From Heliomicrobium undosum (lineage in GTDB: Bacteria > Bacillota > Desulfitobacteriia > Heliobacteriales > Heliobacteriaceae): a DNA stretch of 64,000 nucleotides. Below are positions 16,753-24,116 of this stretch, piece after piece (position 1 is the first letter of the stretch; each line of letters begins with the position of its first letter). The stretch is from contig NZ_WXEY01000001.1 in assembly GCF_009877425.1 (NCBI RefSeq), forward strand, positions 248,001 to 312,000, in the 5' to 3' direction. Under the pieces are notes generated by a model. That model did no database searches and was not told where the DNA came from. It saw only the letters and a program-made list of their open reading frames with translations. The position numbers and the translations under genes are program-made.

Positions 16753-16763
16753 TATGCTGGATA
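16731..16763. repeat. Left copy of a 33-base direct repeat (terminator fragment)
   Basis: The 33 bases here, which are the 3' half of the YcdB-gene terminator plus what follows it, match 18719-18751 at 29 of 33 positions in the same orientation. The two copies bracket the RCC1 and M23 genes. Confidence 0.75.
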
Positions 16764-16782
16764 CCGATGTTCACATTAGAAT

Positions 16783-18030
16783 TTACTCTAATCGCAACGA
16801 TATTTTCGTTGGCGTGTTTATATGGGACGAAAGCTTCGCATCGATCTGTCCATATCCATTTGCTCCCCATCCATAAATGCCATCGTTCTTTGTGATCACC
16901 CAAGTATACCCGTTGCCTGCCGATATCGAAGTGTTCTCGCCAGGAACAGTAATTCTTTGCGGCTGAAAAAATGATTCTTCAGTGGAACCGTTTCCAATAA
17001 CGCTAAGTTTGCCATCGCCGCTATTAAAGCCCCAACTATATAATGCGCCATCTTCTGTAAGCGCTAGGGCATGAAAGTATCCCGAGTCAATCTTCGTAAC
17101 TTTTTGAGGAATCGCCACTCTAAGCGGTGTCGATGAGTTGAACACTTCTTTATTCGCAATGCCAAGCTGTCCTACAGCATTATCACCCCATGCATACAAT
17201 CGGCCATCTTCATCTAACGCGTAGCTTGCACATCTTCCCGTCGCTATCGATATGATTTTTTTATCAAATGCGACTTTATGTGGAGTGGGTATCGTTGTTT
17301 CGATGAGTTCACCGCCCGGCTTATAGGCTACCGGTCCGCCATCACCGATTTCACCGAAAAAGTTGCTACCCCAAGTATATACTTTCCCTGTTTCCGATAA
17401 AGCCATCACATGGCTATGAATACACGACACATCGACTACAGGCTCAGGTAAGTCCACCTTATAGGGAACAAAGGAGTGGCTTCTCCCTCCGTCACCTCTT
17501 TGTCCGTAGTAATTCCACCCCCATGTATACAGTGAACCCTTTTCAGAGATCGCTAACCCAACCCCGTTGCCACGACCGATTTTTACGATTTTTTCGGGCA
17601 ACGTGAATGAAACGGGCCTCGTGTCAAATGTTCTACTATCCCCAAGCACCTCGGGGAAATCATTGACCCCCCATATATAAATTTCGCCATCTTCAGTTAA
17701 CGCTACAGTAAAAGATCCCGGTATCACCTGTGTTATCTTCTTCGCAAGTGGGACTCGCACAGGAGTTTCAGCGCTGTTTGTATGTCCAATTCCGAGTACG
17801 CCTTCATGATTATCTCCCCACGCGTATAGTTCCCCTCGATTCGTAAGCGCAAAGGAACTCAGATGACCCGCAATCATAGATTGAACATGGATTGGCTCGG
17901 CCTTTGTCAAGTTTCCATCATTTGTTTTATCAAAACTGGCTTGGCCTTCGTTCATAACACAACCTTGCATTGATAACAATCCAGCCAACAGAATGATAAG
18001 AACAAAATATCTCTTCACTTTTACGCCCAT
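16783..18030 (-). CDS. RCC1-repeat lipoprotein
   Basis: The 415-residue protein starts MGVKVKRYFVLIILLAGLLSMQGC, a lipoprotein signal with the cysteine at about residue 24. At least seven RCC1/BLIP-II-type blades follow, each marked by a W-G-x-N core (LYAWGDNHEGVLGIG, LYTWGWNYYGQRGDG, VYTWGSNFFGEIGDG, LYAWGDNAVGQLGI, LYSWGFN, IYGWGANGYGQID), which together would form a seven-bladed propeller outside the membrane. The ATG has AGGAGG 6 bases upstream. Base composition is clearly more AT-rich than the neighbours, suggesting transfer. The ligand is unknown; such propellers often bind proteins. Confidence 0.85.
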   Translation of the reverse strand: MGVKVKRYFVLIILLAGLLSMQGCVMNEGQASFDKTNDGNLTKAEPIHVQSMIAGHLSSFALTNRGELYAWGDNHEGVLGIGHTNSAETPVRVPLAKKITQVIPGSFTVALTEDGEIYIWGVNDFPEVLGDSRTFDTRPVSFTLPEKIVKIGRGNGVGLAISEKGSLYTWGWNYYGQRGDGGRSHSFVPYKVDLPEPVVDVSCIHSHVMALSETGKVYTWGSNFFGEIGDGGPVAYKPGGELIETTIPTPHKVAFDKKIISIATGRCASYALDEDGRLYAWGDNAVGQLGIANKEVFNSSTPLRVAIPQKVTKIDSGYFHALALTEDGALYSWGFNSGDGKLSVIGNGSTEESFFQPQRITVPGENTSISAGNGYTWVITKNDGIYGWGANGYGQIDAKLSSHINTPTKISLRLE

Positions 18031-18148
18031 AAAATTCCTCCTGTTATATTCGGAAGAGAAAAGGTAGTAAAAGGGATACGCGATCCCCTTTACTACCAAT
18101 ATCCTAACAGAAAAGAACGCTGTAAATCAAGGCTATATTAGCCTATCG

Positions 18149-18772
18149 TTACCAGGGCATTTTGGGAAAAAGAACATACTTATACGGGTCAACAGATGTC
18201 GTTCCTTCTTTAATCTCAAAATGCAAATGCGGCCCAGAGGAATTCCCTGAATTTCCTGTTGCCCCTAACCTCGTTCCGGAACTAACAGTTATCGTGCCGT
18301 GTTCAATATACAGTGTATTCGTAGAAGCGCCTCTAGGCGGACTGGTGTTCGGGTAACTGGGAGCAGTATAAGGAGCGAACGATGATAAGTGGGCGTAAAT
18401 CGCTTTGTTGCTGCCGAAAGTTAACTCAACAAAGTTCCCATAGCTTACAGCATAGCGTGTAGTGCCTATGACTTCATAAGCAGTTCTATATTTTGCCGAG
18501 CCGCTTGTAATCGCATAGACTGATGCTCCTGAAGAAACACCTATATCAATCCCCGCATGAGAACCAAAATCATTCGTTCTTGAGCCCGTAGTAATTGGCT
18601 TGCTGTATTGATATGTAAACCAAGGAACATTAATTTTAGATGTCTGAACGTATCCCCTTTTGTTACCACTTGACGTAGCTTTGTTGCACCTATCTCCCCC
18701 TGTGTTAGGGAAAACAACCTTTAACTGGCGGGCTTTTCTTGTTCTGGACAGGTTCTTCATGATCGTTAACAA
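18149..18772 (-). CDS. M23-family metallopeptidase domain, apparently 5'-truncated
   Basis: The LytM/M23 fold is complete: SHAGIDIG supplies H-x-x-x-D and GPHLHFEIKEG supplies H-x-H, so the zinc site is intact. M23 enzymes cut peptidoglycan cross-bridges outside the cell, yet this 207-residue product has no signal peptide. Its first roughly 18 codons are read through the duplicated terminator fragment (18719-18751), and the apparent TTG start at 18772 has no ribosome binding site. This looks like the catalytic end of a secreted enzyme joined to unrelated DNA, so it may not be expressed. It has AT-rich composition like the RCC1 gene downstream. Confidence 0.65.
   Translation of the reverse strand: MLTIMKNLSRTRKARQLKVVFPNTGGDRCNKATSSGNKRGYVQTSKINVPWFTYQYSKPITTGSRTNDFGSHAGIDIGVSSGASVYAITSGSAKYRTAYEVIGTTRYAVSYGNFVELTFGSNKAIYAHLSSFAPYTAPSYPNTSPPRGASTNTLYIEHGTITVSSGTRLGATGNSGNSSGPHLHFEIKEGTTSVDPYKYVLFPKMPW
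18719..18751. repeat. Right copy of a 33-base direct repeat (terminator fragment)
   Basis: This copy lacks the 5' half of the terminator stem, so it can no longer end transcription. It is read on the minus strand as the start of the M23 reading frame. It matches 16731-16763 at 29 of 33 bases. Confidence 0.75.
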
Positions 18773-18788
18773 ATTTTTTCTCTATCCC

Positions 18789-18817
18789 TTGCAAATGTCT
18801 AAACATTAGGGTATACT
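18789..18817 (+). promoter_or_regulatory. Sigma-A promoter of the zinc-ribbon gene
   Basis: TTGCAA (18789-18794) and TATACT (18812-18817) are separated by 17 bases. Transcription would start near 18825, leaving a leader of about 100 bases. Confidence 0.75.
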
Positions 18818-18860
18818 GTACACAAGTCCTGATATGGTGAAACGCTACTCTTCTCGATTG

Positions 18861-18899
18861 CCTGTGGCTAGGGAGGTTTGACGGATATCCCTAGACAGG
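18861..18899 (+). promoter_or_regulatory. Hairpin in the leader of the zinc-ribbon gene
   Basis: CCTGT then CTAGGG (18861-18873, with a GG bulge) pair with CCCTAG then ACAGG (18889-18899) around a 15-base loop that contains GGAGG. The stem ends 11 bases before the real ribosome binding site. It is not followed by a T-tract, so it is a translational or stability element rather than a terminator. Confidence 0.5.
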
Positions 18900-18924
18900 G
18901 CAAATTATGAGGAGGGTTTTTTTT

Positions 18925-19230
18925 ATGTTTCAAGACAAAGTGTTAACCTGCAAAGAGTGTGGCTGTGAGTTTGAGTTCACCGCTTCTGAACAAGAGTTCT
19001 ACGCGGAAAAAGGCTTCACCAACGAACCCGGTCGCTGCCCCCAGTGCCGCGCCGCCCGCAAAGCCCAGAACAACAATCGTGGCGGCGGCTATCGCCAAGA
19101 GCGCGAAATGTACCCCGTCACCTGCTCTTCCTGCGGCAAGGAAACCACCGTTCCCTTCCAGCCCCGCGGCGATAAGCCCGTCTACTGCCGCGACTGCTTC
19201 CAGCCGCAGCCCCGCAGCAATCGCTGGTAA
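18925..19230 (+). CDS. Small zinc-ribbon protein
   Basis: A 101-residue cytoplasmic protein with two pairs of zinc-ribbon cysteine knuckles: CKECGCEF and CPQCRAAR in the first half, CSSCGKE and CRDCF in the second. The linker is rich in N, R and G (AQNNNRGGGYRQER), as in RNA-binding tails. Members of this zinc-ribbon family are widespread in Clostridia and Chloroflexi without known function. The ATG at 18925 is preceded by GAGGAGGG; an ATG 18 bases earlier is not. It has its own promoter, a structured leader and a strong terminator. The combination resembles cold-shock-type genes, which is only an analogy. Confidence 0.82.
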   Translation: MFQDKVLTCKECGCEFEFTASEQEFYAEKGFTNEPGRCPQCRAARKAQNNNRGGGYRQEREMYPVTCSSCGKETTVPFQPRGDKPVYCRDCFQPQPRSNRW

Positions 19231-19244
19231 GATCAATACCTGTA

Positions 19245-19276
19245 CAAAAAGCTCGCCTAACCGGCGAGCTTTTTTG
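19245..19276 (+). terminator. Terminator of the zinc-ribbon gene
   Basis: AAAAGCTCGCC pairs with GGCGAGCTTTT around TAACC and is followed by further T. It is a textbook intrinsic terminator. Confidence 0.92.
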
Positions 19277-19458
19277 ATTCCCAGCAAAGAGATGTTTCTC
19301 GTCGGCTCCACCTACTGGAACGAGGTCTATCGGAGAGGTCGAGCAGAATCAGGAAGGCATAGCCAATATAAGGAATCTCGGACAAAACATAGCCTGGCTC
19401 CTGAATATGATTCATCGTTAGAGCCAGGCCCGTCGCTTTGACCAAAATGTAATGCGCC

Positions 19459-19716
19459 TCAAACGTAATAAGCGGTCGTTCCGCTCCGTTGCGCATTGGT
19501 TACGATTTTAACTTTTCGCCCATTCGGACCATCGTGGATGGAAACCAACTCACCGCCATGCTTGATCGCATGTTCGTTCGAGTCCCGCATTTCCGGTGAT
19601 ACGGTACCCCAATTTCCTTCAAAGTGCCGCATAAACAAAGCGCCAAATAGGTGGATCGAGAAATCTGAACAGAGCAGATCGGGGTGCATCGACGTAATCC
19701 CTGTGTTGAACTTCAT
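19459..19716 (-). CDS. Small protein of a plasmid-associated unknown family
   Basis: An 85-residue protein whose C-terminal half carries the pattern H-F-E-G-N-W-G then N-E-H-A-I-K-H-G-G-E-L-V-S then K-I-V-T-N-A-Q-R-S-G-T-T. This matches my memory of small proteins often annotated as plasmid-related and found on plasmids and integrative elements. No biochemical function is known to me. A good promoter lies upstream (19757-19785), and AAAGGTGG is 12 bases before the ATG. It stands alone, with no other mobile-element gene close by. Confidence 0.6.
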   Translation of the reverse strand: MKFNTGITSMHPDLLCSDFSIHLFGALFMRHFEGNWGTVSPEMRDSNEHAIKHGGELVSIHDGPNGRKVKIVTNAQRSGTTAYYV

Positions 19717-19756
19717 ATGATGTCGTCGCCACCTTTACAATATCCATTATGCAATT

Positions 19757-19785
19757 ATTGTACATTCGCTCCACAAACCTATCAA
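19757..19785 (-). promoter_or_regulatory. Sigma-A promoter of the 19459-19716 gene
   Basis: Read on the minus strand, TTGATA and TACAAT are separated by 17 bases. The start codon is about 40 bases beyond the -10 element. Confidence 0.7.
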
Positions 19786-19957
19786 TGTTTTTTTGCGTAC
19801 TTCTAATAACGAACATCAGTCCTCACTTAATCCCGCGGGAGAACGAAGATCCGAAAAGCAGGCGAAACAACAGCACCAAGCCGGTCCCTCGGAGAAGTAA
19901 TTTATGGCGAGGCCGTTTTTATGTTAAATTGCACGTTTACGCATACGAGATAACAAG

Positions 19958-19985
19958 AAAACGAAAAAACCGCCTTTTCAGGCGG
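19958..19985 (-). terminator. Terminator of the Bfd-like gene
   Basis: CCGCCT (19970-19975) and AGGCGG (19980-19985) form a stem. It is followed on the minus strand by GGTTTTTTCGTTTTC. Confidence 0.85.
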
Positions 19986-20016
19986 CGAATCCGATATGGT
20001 TTTCTTCCGTTGTTAA

Positions 20017-20196
20017 TTACTTAGGCAACAGTTCACTGACCAAGGATTTCACATGATCGGTGCATTTTCTGCAACCGGTGCTGACCTTTGTGGCCGACTG
20101 CACTTCCTCAAAAGACTTGGCGCCCTTAGCGATCGCATTTTGCAAGTCTCCATAGGTTACCTTTTTGCAACCACACACCAGTTTACTTGCGTCCAT
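20017..20196 (-). CDS. Bfd-like [2Fe-2S]-binding protein
   Basis: A 59-residue protein with the BFD-type domain: CGC near the start (KLVCGCKKVTYGDL) and GCRKCTDHV near the end, giving the C-x-C...C-x-x-C set that binds one [2Fe-2S] cluster. Free-standing Bfd proteins release iron from bacterioferritin or pass electrons within oxidoreductases. No ferritin or partner enzyme is close by. The ATG at 20196 has GGGGGA 6 bases upstream and gives the usual start; an ATG six codons earlier overlaps that site. Confidence 0.82.
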   Translation of the reverse strand: MDASKLVCGCKKVTYGDLQNAIAKGAKSFEEVQSATKVSTGCRKCTDHVKSLVSELLPK

Positions 20197-20306
20197 TTCC
20201 AATCCCCCATTCATTCAAATTATTTCTAATCATCAGGCTCGACAACATCCATTCTACCATATTCACCCAAAGAATATGCAAGTAAAGATCGATTCTCCTT
20301 CCCCAA

Positions 20307-20792
20307 TTATCTTTTTGATCGTTCAAACGCTTCTCGGTTCGCCCGAATCTGCCGCGCATGATTGATCCCGTGCTCCGCATACAACTGCAACCACAGTGTT
20401 GCCGAGTACTCCCCGATTTCAGAGTGATTGCCTTTTCGGTTCCACTGTTCCACATCCATGAATTCGAGGATCTCCAGCGTCGTCGTCCGAACCCACTTAT
20501 AGAGTTGCAAGGCCGATTCGATGGGACGTAGATTATAGCGCAATGCAATCGCAAAATAATCCTGGTCATAACTGATGATGTCCGGCGATTCTTCCGCCAA
20601 CAGACGCCGGAGACGGATGCCGCTGGTGATCTCGCTGTCCGCTAAATGATGGATGATCTGGCGAATTGTCCACCGCTCCGGTGTGGGTTGATAATCCAAT
20701 TCCGCTTCAGAAACCCCTTGCAGAGCATCCTCGACCAGCGTAATGCCTTCCCGATACTGATTGATAAGCTGGGCTCTCTCTTCGACCTTCAT
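20307..20792 (-). CDS. DinB/YfiT-family putative metal-dependent protein
   Basis: A 161-residue four-helix-bundle protein of the DinB superfamily. Its three likely metal ligands are His in IIHHLADSE near residue 48 and a histidine in EHGINHARQIR near residue 143. Members include the Bacillus YfiT hydrolase and bacillithiol transferases; the substrate cannot be read from sequence. The ATG is preceded by AAAGGGGGGG. It is monocistronic as far as I can see, with no clear terminator in the 110 bases to the Bfd-like gene. Confidence 0.82.
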   Translation of the reverse strand: MKVEERAQLINQYREGITLVEDALQGVSEAELDYQPTPERWTIRQIIHHLADSEITSGIRLRRLLAEESPDIISYDQDYFAIALRYNLRPIESALQLYKWVRTTTLEILEFMDVEQWNRKGNHSEIGEYSATLWLQLYAEHGINHARQIRANREAFERSKR

Positions 20793-21000
20793 GTAAGCCC
20801 CCCCTTTACCTTTCTATTCTTATAACGTTAACAGACTCCTCCAAGGTAACGCGGTTCGTACGCGCTTAAATGACTTCCCAACTGCGGAATCGATGACTTA
20901 TTGTTCGAATAAAAAAATTCTACAGCAGACGCTGTGGTTATTGATGTATGCCTAGGCTTGTAGTAGTGTATAGGCTATGAAACAAACGGGAGGGCAACGC

Positions 21001-21318
21001 ATGGACAGATTTACCGGTGTCACTGTCGTAAAAAAAGCAAATATCTACTTCGACGGAAAAGTAAGCAGCCGGACAATTATACTCCCCGATGGAGAACGGA
21101 AAACCCTTGGGATTATCTTGCCAGGAGAATATGAATTTGGGACGTCTGAAAAGGAGATCATGGAGGTCTTGGCAGGCAAGCTCACGGCACTCCTGCCTGG
21201 CCGGCTGGATTGGGCGGTGTTTAACGCAGGAGAATCCTTCGAGATTCCCGCCAATGCTACGTTCAAAGTTTCCACCGACGAGGTGTCTGATTACTGCTGC
21301 TCCTATGTAAAAGAGTAG
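21001..21318 (+). CDS. ppnP: Pyrimidine/purine nucleoside phosphorylase PpnP
   Basis: The 105-residue protein is a small cupin-type phosphorylase of the PpnP (DUF1255, YaiE) family, which splits diverse nucleosides with phosphate to give ribose-1-phosphate and the free base. Family landmarks visible are KANIYFDGKVSSRTI, TLGIILPGEYEFGT, EIMEVLAGKL and FEIPANATFKV. Length matches the E. coli protein closely. GGGAGG lies 7 bases before the ATG at 21001. A strong terminator follows, so it is a single-gene unit. Confidence 0.9.
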   Translation: MDRFTGVTVVKKANIYFDGKVSSRTIILPDGERKTLGIILPGEYEFGTSEKEIMEVLAGKLTALLPGRLDWAVFNAGESFEIPANATFKVSTDEVSDYCCSYVKE

Positions 21319-21349
21319 TCAGCGAACGGTCTAAAATAGGAAGAACCCC

Positions 21350-21397
21350 AAGGACAAGCGTCCGGCATGATCAACCGGCACGCTTGTCCTTTTTTTA
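21350..21397 (+). terminator. Terminator of ppnP
   Basis: AAGGACAAGCGT and its complement ACGCTTGTCCTT form a long stem ending in seven T. Confidence 0.92.
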
Positions 21398-21504
21398 CCA
21401 AATTTTTCTTACTCGTTCACAGAATCTACACAAAGATTTTCATTTCTTTTTAAGACTTGTCACTTAAACTCCTCTTTGAACAAATCTTAAAGGAGAGGAT
21501 TGTC

Positions 21505-21930
21505 TTGTCAGAAAACCGTTCCGTTCCCGTAAAGGCGCGAGTCAAAGGGCTGATTTCCGTCGTTCTCACAGTTGCGGCCATCGCCGTAGCTGTCACAGGG
21601 GTAAGCTTGATGGGAGGCGACCATGGCGAACGTCGCGATCCCTCCCGTCGTCCAGCCGTCGAAAGCGCGACATCTCGTGAAAACGCCACGCCTCGTGAAA
21701 ACACCACGTTCCGTGAAAGCAACACAACGCGTGAAAACGGAGCGACCCGTGAAGCCGTCGATAGTAAAAGACTCCCGCCTGATGCAGCGCGCTCGGAACT
21801 CCCCATTAAGGGCATTCACGAAGCGGTAGGCTTGGCGCTGATCCCGCTTGTCCTGATCCACTTTATCTTAAACGCCAAAACGCTCGTATCCGAACTGGGC
21901 TTCCGTAACAAGCCCAATGAAAAGGAATAA
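21505..21930 (+). CDS. Two-helix membrane protein with a repetitive RENT-like linker
   Basis: A 141-residue protein with one membrane helix near the start (GLISVVLTVAAIAVAVTGVSLM) and another near the end (GIHEAVGLALIPLVLIHFILNA). The HEAVG and LVLIHFILN histidines recall the DUF4405/cytochrome b-like membrane family. Between the helices lies an unusual repeat: SRENATPRENTTFRESNTTREN, built from near-identical 15-18-base DNA units. The TTG at 21505 follows AAGGAGAGG at 6 bases. A heme-binding role is possible from the two histidines but not shown. Confidence 0.65.
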   Translation: MSENRSVPVKARVKGLISVVLTVAAIAVAVTGVSLMGGDHGERRDPSRRPAVESATSRENATPRENTTFRESNTTRENGATREAVDSKRLPPDAARSELPIKGIHEAVGLALIPLVLIHFILNAKTLVSELGFRNKPNEKE

Positions 21931-22034
21931 GAAGAACCCTCATGACTCTGCCTGTGTTCTCGATTCGTCCGTTGTCACTGTTCGAGTGTAAAATGACATA
22001 GAACAGGCGTGCAAATGGGGTCCCTATGATGACC

Positions 22035-22069
22035 AAAAAAGCGTGACGCTTTCCGGAGTCACGCTTTTT
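22035..22069. terminator. Bidirectional terminator between the membrane-protein gene and the CheY-like gene
   Basis: AAAAAAGCGTGAC pairs with GTCACGCTTTTT around a ten-base loop, with T-tracts on both strands. It serves the convergent genes on each side. Confidence 0.9.
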
Positions 22070-22082
22070 CATAGAGCATTGC

Positions 22083-22457
22083 CTATGCTAACTTCTGTAA
22101 ATAAAGACAACGGAGCAACGTAGCAAGCACTCGAACCCTTTCGAAGGGTTTGACCAAGAAGTCCACCGCTCCTGCAGCAATCGCTTCTTGAATCATTGTC
22201 TTCTGTCCCATAGCGCTGCAGACGATAATCCTTGCTTTAGGATCCCGGGTTTTGATCGCTTTAATCGCGCTAATTCCATCCAATACGGGCATGGTGATAT
22301 CCATCGTTGCGAGGTCCGGTTTAACCTCATCCCAGATGTTAACCGCCTCCGCGCCGTTGGACGCTTCAAAAACCTCGTAGCCCGCTTCTTCCAACATTTT
22401 TTTCAAGATGACACGAATAAACAACGCGTCATCGACGATAAGAACTCTCTTCGTCAT
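22083..22457 (-). CDS. CheY-like single-domain response regulator
   Basis: A 124-residue receiver domain without output domain. Asp9 and Asp10 (VDDA), the phospho-acceptor Asp53 (TMDITMP), a switch Ser near 82 (VCSAMGQ) and the LVKPF lysine near 104 are all present. This is the form used in chemotaxis or as a diffusible phospho-relay partner, and it is closest in style to the CheY copies of Clostridia (MTKRVLIVDDALFIRVILKKML). No histidine kinase or chemotaxis gene is in the window. The ATG has a modest GGTTGAG upstream. Confidence 0.9.
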   Translation of the reverse strand: MTKRVLIVDDALFIRVILKKMLEEAGYEVFEASNGAEAVNIWDEVKPDLATMDITMPVLDGISAIKAIKTRDPKARIIVCSAMGQKTMIQEAIAAGAVDFLVKPFERVRVLATLLRCLYLQKLA

Positions 22458-22567
22458 CGCTCAACCACCACAATGATTAATGTGATGACTATTATATTCA
22501 TCCGGACGCAATATTCTGTCAATAGGCCAAAAGTACCATTCCTAACGATGACATCACAATAACGTTA

Positions 22568-22607
22568 AAAGAAACAAGCCGCCAGCAGTTAAGCGGCGGC
22601 CTGTTTC
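22568..22607 (-). terminator. Terminator of the methylmalonyl-CoA operon
   Basis: GAAACA-A-GCCGCC and GGCGGC-CT-GTTTC form an interrupted stem, followed on the minus strand by TTTTAACG. It lies 50 bases after the last gene of the seven-gene operon. Confidence 0.75.
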
Positions 22608-22657
22608 ACTGATAATACCTTTGTTAAGAGTTAGTAAAAGTTTTTTTTAGCGCATAC

Positions 22658-24067
22658 TTAGGCAGGATAAGTGACAACCTTGCCTTCGTCATCGGCGCCT
22701 TCCTTGGCGATCTTGAAGTCCACCTGGGTTTGTTTGGCCAGGCGCTCTTCCAGGAAGGGCAGGGCCACGTTCGGGAAGATGGCGTAGGTGACGACATCCT
22801 GTTCCTTCTGCATGACCGATGCGACGCCTTTCTTGGCTTCTTCCATCCCAGGGGGGATGAGGTCGGCCGGACGGACGTGGATGACTTCGTCGTTGCCGAC
22901 GATCTTCCTGCGGACTTCTTCGTTGACCGGCGCAGGGGGCTGGCCGTAGAAGCCGCGCATGTATTGCTTGACCTCGTTGGTAGCCATCTTGTACCGCTCG
23001 CCGAGCAGGACGTTGAGGGCCGCCTGGGATCCGACGATCTGGCTAGAGGGGGTGACGAGCGGCGGGTAACCGAAGTCTTCCCGGACGCGGGGCACCTCTG
23101 CCAGCACATCGGGCAGCTTGTGCAGGGCGTTCTGCTGGGCAAGTTGGGAGAGGAAGTTGGAGATCATGCCGCCGGGGACCTGGTAGACGAGCACGTTCGT
23201 GTCGGGGGTGCCGTCGGTGAGGTCGAACTGGCTGTACTTCTTGCGGACATCCTTGAAGTAGTCGGCGATCTCCTTGAGCTTCAGCAGGTCCAGGTTGGTC
23301 TCGTAGCCAAGGCTCTCCAGGGTGGCCACCATCGTTTCGCAGGCAGGCTGCGAGGTGGACAGGGCCAGCGAGGAGATAGCCGTGTCAATGACATCGCATC
23401 CGGCTTCGATGGCTTTCAGGTACATCATGCCACCCATGCCGGAGGTGTAGTGGGTATGCAACTGGATCGGCAGACCGACGGCGGCTTTGACCTCTTTGAC
23501 GACCTCGTAGGCGGAGCCGGGGGTGAGGATGCCGGCCATATCCTTGACACAGATAGAGTCGGCACCCCGTTCGGCCAGTTTCTTCGCCATATCGACGTAG
23601 TACTTGGTGGTATGGAATTCACTGATGGTATAGCAGAGCACGCCTTGCACGTGCCCGCCATACTTCTTGGTGTACTCCATCGCCTTTTCCATGTTCCGTA
23701 CGTCATTCAGGGCGTCAAAGATCCGGAAGATATCCATGCCGCCTTCGCAGGCATACTTGATGAAGGCTTCCAAAACGTCGTCGGCGTAGTGCTTGTAGCC
23801 GACGCAGTTCTGGCCCCGCAACAGCATCTGCGTGGGGGTCTTGCAGTGTTTTTTAATCGTCCAGAGGCGTTCCCAGGGGTCTTCGTTCAGGAAGCGCATG
23901 GTGGTATCGAAGGTGGCGCCACCCCAGCATTCGATGGAGTGGTATCCGATCGCGTCGATTTTTTCAAGGATCGGCAGCATGTCTTCGATTTTCATCCGGG
24001 TAGCCAACAAGGATTGGTGGCTGTCGCGAAGCGTGGTGTCTGTAAACTTGATAACCCGTTTTTCCAT
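22658..24067 (-). CDS. Carboxyltransferase 5S-type subunit (PycB/OadA family)
   Basis: A 469-residue protein of the HMGL-like pyruvate/oxaloacetate carboxyltransferase family. TLRDSHQSLLATRM binds metal and substrate, and ECWGGATFDTTMRFL, LRGQNCVGYKHY, CVKDMAGILTP and QLHTHYTSGMGGMMYLKA follow. C-terminal PycB/OadA landmarks (TPDTNVLVYQVPGGMISNF) are present, but there is no biotinyl domain. It moves a carboxyl group between carboxybiotin and pyruvate. Together with the 12S-like and biotin carrier genes upstream, and with no biotin carboxylase, it fits the 5S subunit of methylmalonyl-CoA:pyruvate transcarboxylase. A free-standing decarboxylase alpha subunit is the alternative. The ATG at 24067 has GGAAGGAG upstream. 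Confidence 0.87.
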   Translation of the reverse strand: MEKRVIKFTDTTLRDSHQSLLATRMKIEDMLPILEKIDAIGYHSIECWGGATFDTTMRFLNEDPWERLWTIKKHCKTPTQMLLRGQNCVGYKHYADDVLEAFIKYACEGGMDIFRIFDALNDVRNMEKAMEYTKKYGGHVQGVLCYTISEFHTTKYYVDMAKKLAERGADSICVKDMAGILTPGSAYEVVKEVKAAVGLPIQLHTHYTSGMGGMMYLKAIEAGCDVIDTAISSLALSTSQPACETMVATLESLGYETNLDLLKLKEIADYFKDVRKKYSQFDLTDGTPDTNVLVYQVPGGMISNFLSQLAQQNALHKLPDVLAEVPRVREDFGYPPLVTPSSQIVGSQAALNVLLGERYKMATNEVKQYMRGFYGQPPAPVNEEVRRKIVGNDEVIHVRPADLIPPGMEEAKKGVASVMQKEQDVVTYAIFPNVALPFLEERLAKQTQVDFKIAKEGADDEGKVVTYPA

Positions 24068-24116
24068 GTTCGACTCCTTCCTGCCCTTCGTCTGGGTCGA
24101 CGTTCCTCTTTTTCGA

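Noticed and set aside
19257-19496. A minus-strand frame of 79 codons after the plasmid-type gene
   Set aside because: It reads through the zinc-ribbon terminator at its end and has no ribosome binding site. The upstream protein ends at the usual place, so it is not a frameshifted tail.
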